Positions 18,301 through 26,641 of a stretch of DNA of 64,000 bases are shown here, in pieces. A program made the translations under genes and the position numbers. The notes under the pieces are model-generated. The model was not told the DNA's origin. It did no database searches and saw only the letters and a program-made list of their open reading frames with translations. This DNA is from an uncultured Bacteroidales bacterium (GTDB taxonomy: Bacteria; Bacteroidota; Bacteroidia; Bacteroidales; FEN-979): assembly GCA_903875045.1 (NCBI GenBank), contig CAIQUS010000069.1, positions 1 to 64,000 of the forward strand, written 5' to 3'. The number at the start of each line of letters is the position of its first letter. Position 1 is the first letter of the stretch.

Positions 18301-18484
18301 GTTTCTTCAAATTGCTGCCAACTCGCAGATAACTATAACTTTGCGGAACTCTGCGAAAAAGCACTGCAGAACTCTGCGGTAAAAATATTTGTTATCAGAC
18401 TTATCGGAGTGTCCTCACTATTTATGTTTTCGAAAGTCGTACATCAACCTACAGCAAAGATAAATGATTTGTCAGATTTTTATG
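18301..18484. other. intergenic region with CTCTGCG-type near-repeats
   Basis: Degenerate copies of the motif (A)ACTCTGCGG/AACTCTGCGA at about 18343-18382, related to the CGCAAAG stretch at 17646 read on the other strand. No coding or RNA gene seen. Confidence 0.5.
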
Positions 18485-18492
18485 TAAGTTTG
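18485..18492 (+). promoter_or_regulatory. -7 box TAAGTTTG before the HsdR-N gene
   Basis: Exact TAnnTTTG match 14 bases before the ATG. A TTTG at 18468-18471 is a possible -33 element, but the 13-base spacing is shorter than usual. Confidence 0.5.
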
Positions 18493-18505
18493 TATATTCT
18501 TCATC

Positions 18506-18970
18506 ATGGAAAAATTGAACCTGCCAGACATTGATGCCCGAACCCGTTTTGGGAAGAACGGGAAACAAGAGATTTTCGATGAAATCCGGAAGAAGTTTGT
18601 CAGGCTTACCCCGGAGGAATGGGTAAGGCAGCATTTCCTTCATTTTATGATCACTGAGCTTGGTTTCCCGGCCTCCCTGATCGTGGTGGAAGCGGCGCTG
18701 AAATACAACAATATGATGAAGCGGTTCGACATTCTAGCCTACCGCGCCGATGGGAAACCTTGTTTTGTCGTTGAGTGTAAGAGCCCGGATGTGGAAATCA
18801 CTCAGGCTGTTTTTGACCAGGTGGCAATGTACAACATGACTTTAACAGTTGATTATATCGCGGTTACCAATGGAATATCACATTATGCCTGTAAAATAGA
18901 TCATGAAAAAAGAACATATTTATTTTTAAAAGATATTCCTGCTTACCATAGCCTGAATCGTAAATCGTAA
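18506..18970 (+). CDS. HsdR N-terminal domain protein (PD-(D/E)XK nuclease fold)
   Basis: Stand-alone type I restriction HsdR-N domain, 154 residues. The nuclease-fold signature is visible as RFDILAYRADGK followed by FVVECKSP, giving the D...ExK catalytic set. Such single-domain proteins are widespread next to holA in Bacteroidota, where no restriction system is present, so a DNA-repair or replication-linked role is more likely than restriction. The last residues (LNRKS) and the TAA are supplied by a tandem ATCGTAA array that starts inside the gene, so the original C terminus may have been replaced. Confidence 0.85.
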   Translation: MEKLNLPDIDARTRFGKNGKQEIFDEIRKKFVRLTPEEWVRQHFLHFMITELGFPASLIVVEAALKYNNMMKRFDILAYRADGKPCFVVECKSPDVEITQAVFDQVAMYNMTLTVDYIAVTNGISHYACKIDHEKRTYLFLKDIPAYHSLNRKS

Positions 18971-18990
18971 ATCAAAAATCGTAAATCGCA
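18953..18990 (+). repeat. tandem array, 7-base unit ATCGTAA
   Basis: Four to five units (one reads ATCAAAA). It begins inside the HsdR-N coding sequence, supplies its stop, and ends eight bases before the GTG of the next gene. The family recurs at 35596, 39776, 41243 and 61181. Confidence 0.9.
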
Positions 18991-18997
18991 ACCACTC

Positions 18998-20269
18998 GTG
19001 GAACTCATCGGCACCATTCCTGAAAACCTCATCAATTTTACATTGGTCGCGGTATTTTCCCTTCTGATCGGGCTATCGCAACGCCGTATCCATAGTTTGA
19101 GCAATGAAGTTGCCCATACATTCGGGACTGACCGCACTTTTACTTTTATCGGTATCCTTGGCTTTATCCTTTATCTGCTGGGCGGGCCATCTGCCTACCT
19201 CTTCATGGGCGGGGGCCTGGTGCTTGCCATGGTAATGGGAATCTCCTATTATTATCATATCCGTGATTTAAAGGACTTCGGCGCCACCACTATTTTTGTA
19301 GCATTGATAACCTATTGTCTGGGTCCGCTGATTCTCACCCAACCACAATGGTTGGTGCTGCTCATTGTGGTCACCGTGTTGATTTTAACGGAAATGAAAG
19401 ATACTTTTGTCAACATCTCTCAAAAATTCGACCGTTATGAATTCATTACCCTGGCGAAATTTCTCATCATCGCGGGTGTTATCCTGCCAATTCTTCCTGA
19501 TGGGCCGATCCTGAAAGGATTGAGCCTCACGCCATATAAAATCTGGCTGGCGATCGTTGTGATCTCATCCATTTCCTACTGCAGTTATCTGCTGAAGAAA
19601 TTCATCTTTCCCAATGCGAGCATCATACTCGCAGGAATACTTGGCGGACTCTATTCAAGTACGGCAACAACCATCATCCTGGCAAAGAAAAGCAGAAAAG
19701 AACCGCAGCATATACAACAATACATGGCCGGCATCATCTTTGCCACTGCCGTGATGTACCTCCGGATCCTTATATTGATCCTGATATTCAGCCAGCCGTT
19801 ATTCGGAGCAGTATGGTTGTATTTTATTGGACTTTTTCTCTTCACAGTGATCATAGGCCTGGTCATCCTGTATTATAAGAACAAGTCCGTGGCAAGTTTT
19901 GATCAGGAACTCCAAACCGATAAAAACCCACTTGAATTCAAAGTTGCGCTCATTTTTACAGCCATGTACATCGCCTTCACTTTCGTTACCTTCGAAGTGT
20001 TGAACCGCTATGGTACGCCAGGGTTGAATGTTCTCTCTTTTGTCGTGGGATTAACTGATATAGATCCTTTTCTGATCAACCTTTTCCAGGGCAAGTTTGG
20101 AACACCCGTGAATGCGGTAATGGTCGCGACATTTCAGGCCATCATCAGCAACAATGCGCTGAAGATGGTTTATGGGACCTTTTTTGCAGGTAAACAGGCC
20201 AGAATATACCTGATTCCGGGTTTTCTCCTTATCATTGCACTTACGATTGTGGTTATCTTTCTTGTGTAA
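18998..20269 (+). CDS. MgtC/SapB family membrane protein with DUF4010 domain
   Basis: Polytopic inner-membrane protein of 423 residues starting at GTG 18998. The N-terminal part carries an MgtC/SapB-like signature (LVAVFSLLIGLSQRR, then FGTDRTFTFIGILGF). The rest is a DUF4010 domain with about nine more hydrophobic segments, including GGLYSSTATTIILAKKSRK and a C-terminal NAVMVATFQAIISNNALKM. The function is not established for this combined family; MgtC itself relates to magnesium and ATPase control in pathogens, which should not be assumed here. It starts eight bases after a tandem repeat array and runs into the next gene with an eight-base gap. Confidence 0.88.
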   Translation: MELIGTIPENLINFTLVAVFSLLIGLSQRRIHSLSNEVAHTFGTDRTFTFIGILGFILYLLGGPSAYLFMGGGLVLAMVMGISYYYHIRDLKDFGATTIFVALITYCLGPLILTQPQWLVLLIVVTVLILTEMKDTFVNISQKFDRYEFITLAKFLIIAGVILPILPDGPILKGLSLTPYKIWLAIVVISSISYCSYLLKKFIFPNASIILAGILGGLYSSTATTIILAKKSRKEPQHIQQYMAGIIFATAVMYLRILILILIFSQPLFGAVWLYFIGLFLFTVIIGLVILYYKNKSVASFDQELQTDKNPLEFKVALIFTAMYIAFTFVTFEVLNRYGTPGLNVLSFVVGLTDIDPFLINLFQGKFGTPVNAVMVATFQAIISNNALKMVYGTFFAGKQARIYLIPGFLLIIALTIVVIFLV

Positions 20270-20277
20270 TAATTCCT

Positions 20278-21171
20278 ATGACCGACAAGTATACCTTTGC
20301 AATAAACCTGATGGATGAGTCTTTCAATCCGTATGATACAAGGAATTATGGCCTTGCCATCATAATGAGTGAAACCAGTATCGGATTTTGTACCCTCGAC
20401 TTCAAGCGGAATAAGTTTCTGGGATTGCATCGTTGTGTCAGGAATGAGGTGCCGCCACAGGAAGGCCGGGAAAGCCAGATACCCTCCTTCAGGGAATTTC
20501 TGGATGGTGTGTGTACAACCATTCCATGGTTGAAGAATTCTTTTAAGCAGGTGAAAATTGCATATCATGGCAAAAATTCTACACTCGTCCCGGCATTGCT
20601 GTTTGATCCGGAGGCCCGTGAGCAGTACCTGAAATTCAATTTCACACCGAACCAGGATGATTTAATTTTGAGTGACCATTTGATGCCTCTCGATGCATAC
20701 CAGGTATTTACCGTGCCTGAACGAATGATGGAAGCGGCAAAACATATCTTTCCAAAGAGCAAAATTGTTCATTTTTCAAGTCTCCTGATCGAAAGTGTGT
20801 GGATTAGCTATAAAAACCGGATCAATTCGCCCCATGTGTTTTTGCATCTCCGTGAACAACTTGTTGATATCATGATCTTTGACGGGCGTCAAATGAACTA
20901 TTTCAATACATTCACGTTTCAAAGTCCGGAAGATGTGGTTTACTACCTGATTTTTGTCATGGAGCAGCTGAATTTCAATCCTGAAATGATCCCACTTGTC
21001 CTGTTGGGAGATGTTGCAACAGGAGAGGGCCTGAGTGAACTGTTACTCAGGTACGTAAGGCACATCGAAACAGGCAGAAGGAATGAATCTTACCGGTATA
21101 GTTATATTCTGAACCAGGTGCCTTCCCATACTTTATTTCCACTGCTAAATTTTTTCTCATGCGGATTGTAA
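20278..21171 (+). CDS. DUF3822 family protein
   Basis: Protein of 297 residues from the Bacteroidota-specific DUF3822 family, usually placed directly before rsmD as here. The fold is predicted to be actin/ASKHA-like, but no catalytic function is known. Visible landmarks are NLMDESFNPYDTRNYGLAI near the N terminus, a central HVFLHLREQLVDIMIFDGRQ, and VYYLIFVMEQLNFNPEMIPLVL. The 3' end overlaps the start of rsmD by 13 bases, which implies translational coupling with the rRNA methyltransferase. Confidence 0.85.
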   Translation: MTDKYTFAINLMDESFNPYDTRNYGLAIIMSETSIGFCTLDFKRNKFLGLHRCVRNEVPPQEGRESQIPSFREFLDGVCTTIPWLKNSFKQVKIAYHGKNSTLVPALLFDPEAREQYLKFNFTPNQDDLILSDHLMPLDAYQVFTVPERMMEAAKHIFPKSKIVHFSSLLIESVWISYKNRINSPHVFLHLREQLVDIMIFDGRQMNYFNTFTFQSPEDVVYYLIFVMEQLNFNPEMIPLVLLGDVATGEGLSELLLRYVRHIETGRRNESYRYSYILNQVPSHTLFPLLNFFSCGL

Positions 21172-21704
21172 GCGGCAAATACAGGGGACGCCGGCTAACC
21201 CCACCTGTAAATCTCCCGGTCAGGCCAACGACTGATTTTGCAAAGGAGGGGTTGTTCAATGTGCTCAATAACCTAATTGATTTTGAATCGATCAAAGTTC
21301 TTGACCTGTTTGCAGGTACGGGAAGTATCGCATTTGAGTTTTTGTCAAGGGGCGCCATCGAAGTTACTGCAATCGATTCAAATCACAGGTGTGTCGACTT
21401 TATAAAAAAGACTGCGGAAACTTTTGGTGCAGAGAATTTAAAAGTGGTAAAATCAAATGGTTTTGTGTTCATAAAGAGGATGGTAGCCACGTATGACCTG
21501 GTATTCGCAGATCCTCCTTATGACCTTGATGGCATTGAATCGCTTCCCGATCTGATCTTTTTATCAAGCCTGCTTGCAGATGATGGAATGTTTATTCTTG
21601 AACATTCCACAAGCTATAAATTCGAGAAGCATCCCCAATTTGATTCACACAGGAATTACGGAAGCGTTAATTTCAGCTTTTTTAAGCGAAGGAATAATGA
21701 ATAA
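21159..21704 (+). CDS. rsmD: 16S rRNA (guanine(966)-N(2))-methyltransferase
   Basis: Class I SAM-dependent methyltransferase, 181 residues, that methylates G966 of 16S rRNA during 30S assembly. The N-terminal MRIVSGKYRGRRL is diagnostic, followed by RPTTDFAKEGLFNVL, the SAM-binding LDLFAGTGSIAFEFLSRGA and the catalytic FADPPYDL motif. Length is normal. It overlaps DUF3822 by 13 bases. Its stop lies 19 bases from the convergent DUF2795 gene. Confidence 0.94.
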   Translation: MRIVSGKYRGRRLTPPVNLPVRPTTDFAKEGLFNVLNNLIDFESIKVLDLFAGTGSIAFEFLSRGAIEVTAIDSNHRCVDFIKKTAETFGAENLKVVKSNGFVFIKRMVATYDLVFADPPYDLDGIESLPDLIFLSSLLADDGMFILEHSTSYKFEKHPQFDSHRNYGSVNFSFFKRRNNE

Positions 21705-21723
21705 ACCAGCCGGTTTCAATTGA

Positions 21724-21945
21724 TCAATATTCATCTTCGTGAAAGAAGAAATCTTCCTTGGTTGGATAGTCAGGCCAGATATCTTCGATTCGATCGTACG
21801 ATTCACCTTCGTCTTCGATCTCCCTTAAATTTTCAATTACCTCCTGTGGCGCGCCTGATCGGATCGCCCAATCGACCAGTTCCTCCCTGGTGGCAGGCCA
21901 GGGAGCGTCTTCCAATTTTGAGGCCAATTCGAGTGTCCAGTACAT
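21724..21945 (-). CDS. DUF2795 family protein
   Basis: Small acidic protein of 73 residues, strongly conserved among Bacteroidota. It begins MYWTLELASKLEDAPWPAT and continues with ELVDWAIRSGAPQEVIENL, then an acidic tail with DIWPDYPTKEDFFF. The DUF2795 region resembles a small helical domain; no activity is established. It has its own promoter-like box just upstream and is convergent with rsmD. Confidence 0.88.
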   Translation of the reverse strand: MYWTLELASKLEDAPWPATREELVDWAIRSGAPQEVIENLREIEDEGESYDRIEDIWPDYPTKEDFFFHEDEY

Positions 21946-21968
21946 TTGTTGTGTTTTTGAATTTCGTG

Positions 21969-21976
21969 CAAAAGTA
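21969..21976 (-). promoter_or_regulatory. -7 box TACTTTTG for the DUF2795 gene
   Basis: Exact TAnnTTTG match on the minus strand, giving an expected leader of about 17 bases before the ATG. No clear -33 TTTG. Confidence 0.5.
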
Positions 21977-22003
21977 TAAAAAAATAAATCAGAAAGTCAA
22001 GTG

Positions 22004-22564
22004 TTATTTTTTAGAAATCCAGGGGGTTTCAATTGCTCCTGAATCCTGACCTGTTTTTCGTGCAAGAACAAACAGATAGTCCGATAAACGGTTAAGCAAC
22101 CGAATTATTATATCCTCTATCGGGGTAACCATATTTAACCTGATCAGTGACCGTTCAGCACGACGGCAAACAGTACGTGCAATGTGGCAATAAGAGACGA
22201 TTGGATGTCCGCCTGGCAGGATAAAATTTGAAAGTGCCGGCAGATGTTCGTTCATCGCGTCAATCTCTGTTTCCAGGATAAGGATGTCACTTTCATGAAG
22301 GGAAGGTAAAACACGTGTCTGCTTTTCCGGGTCCCTCGCAATCAGGGCTTCAGCAACAAACAAATTTTCCTGGATGCGGATCAGCACATTCTTGTAATGG
22401 ATATCAATATCCTGATCGCGGATTAATCCGATAAATGAGTTCAGCTCATCGATATTACCATAAGCTTCAACTCGTTCATGGCTCTTTGAAACGCGGGTAC
22501 CACCCAAAAGGGAGGTTTCCCCTTTGTCGCCCCCTTTGGTATATATTTTAAACTCATCGGCCAT
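22004..22564 (-). CDS. PduO-type cob(I)alamin adenosyltransferase
   Basis: ATP:cob(I)alamin adenosyltransferase of 186 residues, forming adenosylcobalamin from reduced corrinoid and ATP. The N-terminal motif YTKGGDKGETSLLGG, with SKSHERVEAYGNIDELNSFIG, is the ATP-binding signature of the PduO family. RTVCRRAERSLIRL and a C-terminal NRLSDYLFVLARK complete the trimeric helical-bundle pattern. This implies use of B12-dependent enzymes such as methylmalonyl-CoA mutase elsewhere in the genome. No cobalamin riboswitch was seen upstream. Confidence 0.93.
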   Translation of the reverse strand: MADEFKIYTKGGDKGETSLLGGTRVSKSHERVEAYGNIDELNSFIGLIRDQDIDIHYKNVLIRIQENLFVAEALIARDPEKQTRVLPSLHESDILILETEIDAMNEHLPALSNFILPGGHPIVSYCHIARTVCRRAERSLIRLNMVTPIEDIIIRLLNRLSDYLFVLARKTGQDSGAIETPWISKK

Positions 22565-22598
22565 AAGATAGTGAAAATGAAGTTTTTGAAAAAAAGAA

Positions 22599-22606
22599 CA
22601 AATGTA
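22599..22606 (-). promoter_or_regulatory. -7 box TACATTTG for the adenosyltransferase gene
   Basis: Exact TAnnTTTG match on the minus strand, about 35 bases before the ATG. The upstream sequence is A/T rich without a clear -33 element. Confidence 0.5.
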
Positions 22607-22645
22607 GAAAAAAAATAGTGAACAGGATGGGAAATTGTGAAAAAA

Positions 22646-22687
22646 GTGGACGGGTGGACAAGTGGGCGAGTGGACGAGTAGACGTGT
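22646..22687 (+). repeat. tandem array, 8-base unit GTGGACGA and variants
   Basis: Five units with small changes (GTGGACGG, GTGGACAA, GTGGGCGA, GTGGACGA, GTAGACGT) between two divergent genes. Same family at 29887, 49580 and 63504. Confidence 0.88.
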
Positions 22688-22708
22688 AACTCATCAGCAG
22701 TAGCAAAT

Positions 22709-22739
22709 TTTGGAGTGGACGTCAATTTTACTATCTTTG
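22709..22739 (+). promoter_or_regulatory. Bacteroidota promoter, TTTG-N19-TATCTTTG
   Basis: -33 element TTTG at 22709-22712 and -7 element TATCTTTG at 22732-22739, with the ideal 19-base spacing. It fixes the downstream start at ATG 22755 rather than the upstream in-frame codon at 22710. Confidence 0.75.
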
Positions 22740-22754
22740 TACAAAACACGGTAT

Positions 22755-23294
22755 ATGCATGGTAATTTTGATCATCCGGTTCTTTTTCATCTTGTGGGCG
22801 GTTTTTTTCGGTTTCTCTTTGTCTTCGGAGGCGCTTTTTTCCTGTTGTGGTACTATCTTAAGCAGACAAAAAAAACTGATCCGGTAGTTGTGAACAACCA
22901 CGACCATGAAACGATATTGCCATTGCGGCTGCAGGCTTATGAACGATTTGTTCTTTTCCTTGAGCGTATTCACCCATCGAACCTGATGCTCCGGCTTAAC
23001 AACAGTGATCTGTCGGCCAAACAACTTCAATCCTTGCTTGTACGCACTATCCGCGAGGAGTTTGAATATAACCTTTCCCAGCAGTTGTATGTCTCAGGTA
23101 ATTCATGGGAACTGATTAAAAATGCCAAAGAAGAGACCATTGCCATGATAAACCATGCCTCATCAGGGTTGCCGGATGAGGCACCATCAGCTGATTTGGT
23201 CAAGATGGTGTTTGAAGTGGCGATCTCCAAAGGGAAGTTGCCGGTTGAAACAGCTCTAGAGGAGATAAAAAATGAATTGCAACGGTTATTCTGA
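22755..23294 (+). CDS. membrane-anchored hypothetical protein, DUF7935-like
   Basis: Protein of 179 residues with one N-terminal transmembrane helix (about residues 9-31, VGGFFRFLFVFGGAFFLLWY) and a mostly helical cytoplasmic part. The pattern RLQAYERFVLFLERIHPSNLM and REEFEYNLSQQLYVS, with ELIKNAKEETIAMIN, matches a family seen across Bacteroidota and annotated only as DUF7935 or hypothetical. The start was chosen because a perfect promoter lies between the upstream in-frame codon and ATG 22755. No function is known. It converges on an outer-membrane barrel gene with a seven-base gap. Confidence 0.82.
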   Translation: MHGNFDHPVLFHLVGGFFRFLFVFGGAFFLLWYYLKQTKKTDPVVVNNHDHETILPLRLQAYERFVLFLERIHPSNLMLRLNNSDLSAKQLQSLLVRTIREEFEYNLSQQLYVSGNSWELIKNAKEETIAMINHASSGLPDEAPSADLVKMVFEVAISKGKLPVETALEEIKNELQRLF

Positions 23295-23301
23295 TCGCCG
23301 G

Positions 23302-23919
23302 TTACTTTCCAAACCGGTAAGCTAGGGATAATGCGGCCGAATTGTTGCTGAAACCAAAGCCAAACGAAGAAGTTGTATTTTCATAGGTTTGAATGTCTGT
23401 GACATTTTTCAGCTTCCCGTATGAATACTGGATTCCAGGTGTGATTTCCGCTCCAATAACCAGATGATCGGCTATGGTATAAGTTACTCCGATTACCAAA
23501 TTGATCAATGGTGTGAGATACCATTCAGTTTTTTCAAAATCATTGTACTTTGATTTGGCCTTCTGCTTATTGTAATTAAAGTTGCAGCCTGCCTCCAGTC
23601 CCCAGATAAAATCCAACCTTTCAACAACCGGCACCTGTTTTTCAAACCCCAGCCTGAAGCCGGCTCCAAAGTTTTGAGTTTTATAATCCAGTGAATCCTC
23701 AGGTCTGCCCCATTCAGCATTTTTCCCAATGTTCAGGGAGAGGAGACTCAGTCTCAACAGTGTTTTTTCACTGCCGGTTTTGTAATCCAGTCCAAAGGAG
23801 TTGAGACTACTGAAATTGATGCCAACCTGGTGGACGGCAGGAGTTGTTTTTTCCTGTGCTGAAACCCCGGAGGCAATAAAACTGAATGCCATGCAAAGGT
23901 AAAGAAGTTGCTTTTTCAT
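23302..23919 (-). CDS. outer-membrane beta-barrel protein
   Basis: Secreted protein of 205 residues with signal peptide MKKQLLYLCMAFSFIASGVSA (cleavage before QEK). The mature part shows alternating hydrophobic strands with aromatic girdles (GINFSSLNSFGLDYK, GAGFRLGFEKQ, FIWGLEAGCNFNY) and ends in AALSLAYRFGK, a typical barrel terminus. It probably forms an eight- to ten-stranded porin-like barrel (OmpA/PorT-type clan). The specific role is unknown. It appears to be monocistronic. Confidence 0.82.
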   Translation of the reverse strand: MKKQLLYLCMAFSFIASGVSAQEKTTPAVHQVGINFSSLNSFGLDYKTGSEKTLLRLSLLSLNIGKNAEWGRPEDSLDYKTQNFGAGFRLGFEKQVPVVERLDFIWGLEAGCNFNYNKQKAKSKYNDFEKTEWYLTPLINLVIGVTYTIADHLVIGAEITPGIQYSYGKLKNVTDIQTYENTTSSFGFGFSNNSAALSLAYRFGK

Positions 23920-23980
23920 GTTTTTTGGGTTAGGTTTAATTAAGAACGGGATCAGATTGGACTAAATTGTGTTTGCGGGA

Positions 23981-24709
23981 TTATTCCCCTTTTATATGCT
24001 TACTCCTTTTAAACCTGTCTTTCTCAGCTGAACTCATTTTTTCCGTGGCATACTGAAAAATCAACCGTGGCGAGGTTTCCTTGTATTTCAATAAAAATGT
24101 TTCGGCAGGGGCCGGTTGCTTTTTCCACATTTCGCGCAGGAACCAGCCCAACCCCTGGTGTACTTCACGTGCAGGATCATGCATCATGGGCTCAATGAAA
24201 TGATACCAGGGACTGAAATCAGCGGAAAGTTTCATAGGCTTGATCAGGCTGACCACTGCGGCCCTCCGTTGAAATTTATTCTCAGCTGTTCGCCAGGGTT
24301 CGATTGACTTAGTGTTGATCAGTCCCTGTTTAAAGAACAGGTTCATCAGTTCCCCGCAAATATAATCGGTTTGAGCCCAGTTCGTTATACCGACGGAGAA
24401 CCACTGTTCTACGGTATCAAATGTTCCGGCTGTCCAGGATTTGTTAAAACCAAGCACCAACTGAATTGCGATGGCTGTTGACTCATACTTTGGTGAGGTT
24501 ACAAGAAGGAGGGAAGTTTCCAGTATAAGCTCCTGTGTCATTCCCGGAATGGAAAGAATCTCTGATACCTTGCCTTTAACCTGTTCATGGGTTAATCCAT
24601 AAGCATCATAGCCTTCCTTGAAATACCTGGCGTACTTTTCAACGATTGCAGGGTTTTCGTTTTGCGTACCAAATGTTTGAATGCTGGCAAAAAGATCGTT
24701 GGGGTTCAT
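23981..24709 (-). CDS. AlkD-like DNA alkylation repair protein
   Basis: HEAT-repeat protein of 242 residues in the AlkC/AlkD family of DNA glycosylases that remove bulky or positively charged alkylated bases without base flipping. Helical repeats are visible, with ENKFQRRAAVVSLIKPMK and DPAREVHQGLGWFLREMWKK matching the conserved core, including the W-F-L-R-E segment near the catalytic Asp region. The C-terminal basic tail (KDRFKRSKHIKGE) could contact DNA. Length is typical of AlkD (about 235). Confidence 0.86.
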   Translation of the reverse strand: MNPNDLFASIQTFGTQNENPAIVEKYARYFKEGYDAYGLTHEQVKGKVSEILSIPGMTQELILETSLLLVTSPKYESTAIAIQLVLGFNKSWTAGTFDTVEQWFSVGITNWAQTDYICGELMNLFFKQGLINTKSIEPWRTAENKFQRRAAVVSLIKPMKLSADFSPWYHFIEPMMHDPAREVHQGLGWFLREMWKKQPAPAETFLLKYKETSPRLIFQYATEKMSSAEKDRFKRSKHIKGE

Positions 24710-24760
24710 GGATTAAGCCTCCGGGCAGAAATCATTGAAAATGGTGAAATTGTAATTGTT

Positions 24761-25759
24761 CTATTTTTCAGGTTTATAATGTGACAAATTCAGAATTTTT
24801 TGGGAGTTCTTTTCGTTCATGACCTCTTGCAAGGTCACTTCGGGATTGTTTTCCAAATATTTTCTGACGATCTGCCATCCAAGCCATTCGCCAAGCCGTG
24901 CAGGAGACTCTTTCGAAAACTCAGCAGCAAATGGGCCATCGGCTAAAAAAGACCGGATCAGTTTCCCGTCTGTGGTATAGAGCATCCTGTTGTCGATGAT
25001 GGCTGCCCACACATGTGCTTCATTCTTCACAATCCAGTCATATTGTTCTTTGGAATAACCGATCTTTAACCGGTCTTCTGTTTGTGGGATCATGGCATCA
25101 ACGAACAGTAGTCGCTTTCCGGCATCGATCATCTGTTCCAGCAGGGTATTTCCGGGAAATTGCTCAGGGTAGGTAATTTTTCCGAGAACTTTCATACAGT
25201 CGGGAATAATATCGGAAGAAGTCATGCGGGAGATCCGGTATAGAGGCAGTCCGTCGGCAATATAGGGTTTAAATCCCGCACCAAGATAGTTATCCAGTCC
25301 GATGAGTAATACGCTGTCGGCGAACTGAACCGGAAAATCGTAATCGCCTCCTGAAATGTATGCATAAATTCTTGGGATTTTGGACCCGGGATAATAATAG
25401 AGATAATGCTTCATGGCAAGGGTGAGATCTTTTTCAAGACCAGGGATTTGGCTGTAAGCACTATCAACAGCCTTGTGAAATCCAAGGTTACGCGGACTTT
25501 CCAGATAGGCCTTCATGTCATTTAATTTTGCAGGATCACTCAGATCGGTATCAAGAAAGAAACGGTATGCCGGCTTAATTGATTCAAGTCCCAGTTGCAG
25601 CTGAGAAAGGTTGATATTGAATAAATCCACATCATAACGATGAATTTTCAATTCAGGAAGGTTGATTCTGGAAACATCCACATCGAGCCGGTGACTGCTG
25701 TTGCTACAACCCGACAGAATGGCCAGACATAAGGTAAAACTAAATAAAAACAATCGCAT
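24761..25759 (-). CDS. gldB: gliding motility lipoprotein GldB
   Basis: Lipoprotein of 332 residues from ATG 25759 (an upstream ATG at 25780 would add seven residues before the signal). Signal MRLFLFSFTLCLAILSGC with lipobox LSGC. The sequence has HRYDVDLFNINLSQLQ, IYAYISGGDYDFPVQF, DNYLGAG and a C-terminal LGEWLGWQIVRKYLE, matching GldB. In Flavobacterium johnsoniae, GldB is required for gliding; in non-gliding relatives it accompanies the type IX apparatus. It is divergent from a PorT-like gene, which is followed by nadE, a neighbourhood similar to the known gldB-gldC-nadE cluster, though no gldC is present here. Confidence 0.9.
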   Translation of the reverse strand: MRLFLFSFTLCLAILSGCSNSSHRLDVDVSRINLPELKIHRYDVDLFNINLSQLQLGLESIKPAYRFFLDTDLSDPAKLNDMKAYLESPRNLGFHKAVDSAYSQIPGLEKDLTLAMKHYLYYYPGSKIPRIYAYISGGDYDFPVQFADSVLLIGLDNYLGAGFKPYIADGLPLYRISRMTSSDIIPDCMKVLGKITYPEQFPGNTLLEQMIDAGKRLLFVDAMIPQTEDRLKIGYSKEQYDWIVKNEAHVWAAIIDNRMLYTTDGKLIRSFLADGPFAAEFSKESPARLGEWLGWQIVRKYLENNPEVTLQEVMNEKNSQKILNLSHYKPEK

Positions 25760-25880
25760 TTTCAAAATTTTAAATGTCATTTAAACCAATAAACCAGTTA
25801 ATTCCATTAAACGTTTTTCCCTGTTGATTATTTTTGGATAAAAAAATAAAGAATCGTAGAATCGCTGGATGATTAATAGT

Positions 25881-25888
25881 TACTTTTG
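25881..25888 (+). promoter_or_regulatory. -7 box TACTTTTG before the PorT-like gene
   Basis: Exact TAnnTTTG match, 39 bases before the ATG. No good -33 element, so moderate support. Confidence 0.45.
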
Positions 25889-25927
25889 TTCCGGACTACC
25901 TCATTTTACAAACATTAAATCAGTGAC

Positions 25928-26632
25928 ATGAAAAAAACATCTGCCATTTTATTCTTTATATTGCTCTATCTGATAAATATAACAACTTTCGGTCAGGCTA
26001 AGTTCCCGATGAAACTCGGGTTGAAGGTGGCACCGAACATCGGGTGGATGGTTCCCGGAACAAAGGGTTATTCAAGCGATGGTGCAAGAATGGGGGTGAC
26101 GATCGGATTTGTCAGCGATTTCTATTTTGCCGAGAATTACGCTTTTTCCACCGGGTTTAATTTCCAATTTATCAACGGTGCATTAAACTATACCGACTCC
26201 CTGTTGCTGGAAGGCAACAATAAATTGGTCAATGGGGATGTTTTCAGAAAATACAACTTGTTGTACCTTGAGATCCCGATGATGATTAAAATGAAAACCA
26301 AATCATTTGGCAAGATATCTTTTTTCGGTCAGATCGGAGTTGGAACCGGATTCCGTATAAAGGCCACTGTAAAGGAGCATTTTGAACCCACTTCGGGTGG
26401 GGTTCCGGTTGATCAGCAGTACGATTTCAATAATGGGACTACACTCATCCGTGAATCAATCCTTGTCGGTATTGGTTGTGAGTATCATATTGATGAGTCT
26501 TCACGGATACTCCTTGGTATTTCATATTCCAATTCACTCAACAACGTGTTGACCGGGGTTAATTATAAATCGAACCTCATCGAAAAAAGTCAGTTGAATT
26601 TTGCTGAGCTGAATATAGGTTTTCTTTTTTAA
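25928..26632 (+). CDS. PorT-family outer-membrane beta-barrel protein
   Basis: Secreted barrel of 234 residues. Signal peptide MKKTSAILFFILLYLINITTFG. The mature start KFPMKLGLKVAPNIGWMVP and the segment YLEIPMMIKMKTKSFGKISFFGQIGVG are characteristic of the PorT/outer-membrane barrel family. PorT of Porphyromonas is needed for type IX secretion, and the position next to gldB supports that link, but general PorT-family barrels are also common, so the specific assignment is uncertain. It is followed nine bases later by nadE. Confidence 0.82.
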   Translation: MKKTSAILFFILLYLINITTFGQAKFPMKLGLKVAPNIGWMVPGTKGYSSDGARMGVTIGFVSDFYFAENYAFSTGFNFQFINGALNYTDSLLLEGNNKLVNGDVFRKYNLLYLEIPMMIKMKTKSFGKISFFGQIGVGTGFRIKATVKEHFEPTSGGVPVDQQYDFNNGTTLIRESILVGIGCEYHIDESSRILLGISYSNSLNNVLTGVNYKSNLIEKSQLNFAELNIGFLF

Positions 26633-26641
26633 TCATGCAAG

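Noticed and set aside
18506..18970. Type I restriction-modification locus
   Set aside because: Only a stand-alone HsdR-N domain is present; no helicase, HsdM or HsdS is nearby.
22441..22749. Minus-strand reading across the adenosyltransferase start and repeat array
   Set aside because: It is a shadow of the PduO-type gene and covers a perfect plus-strand promoter.
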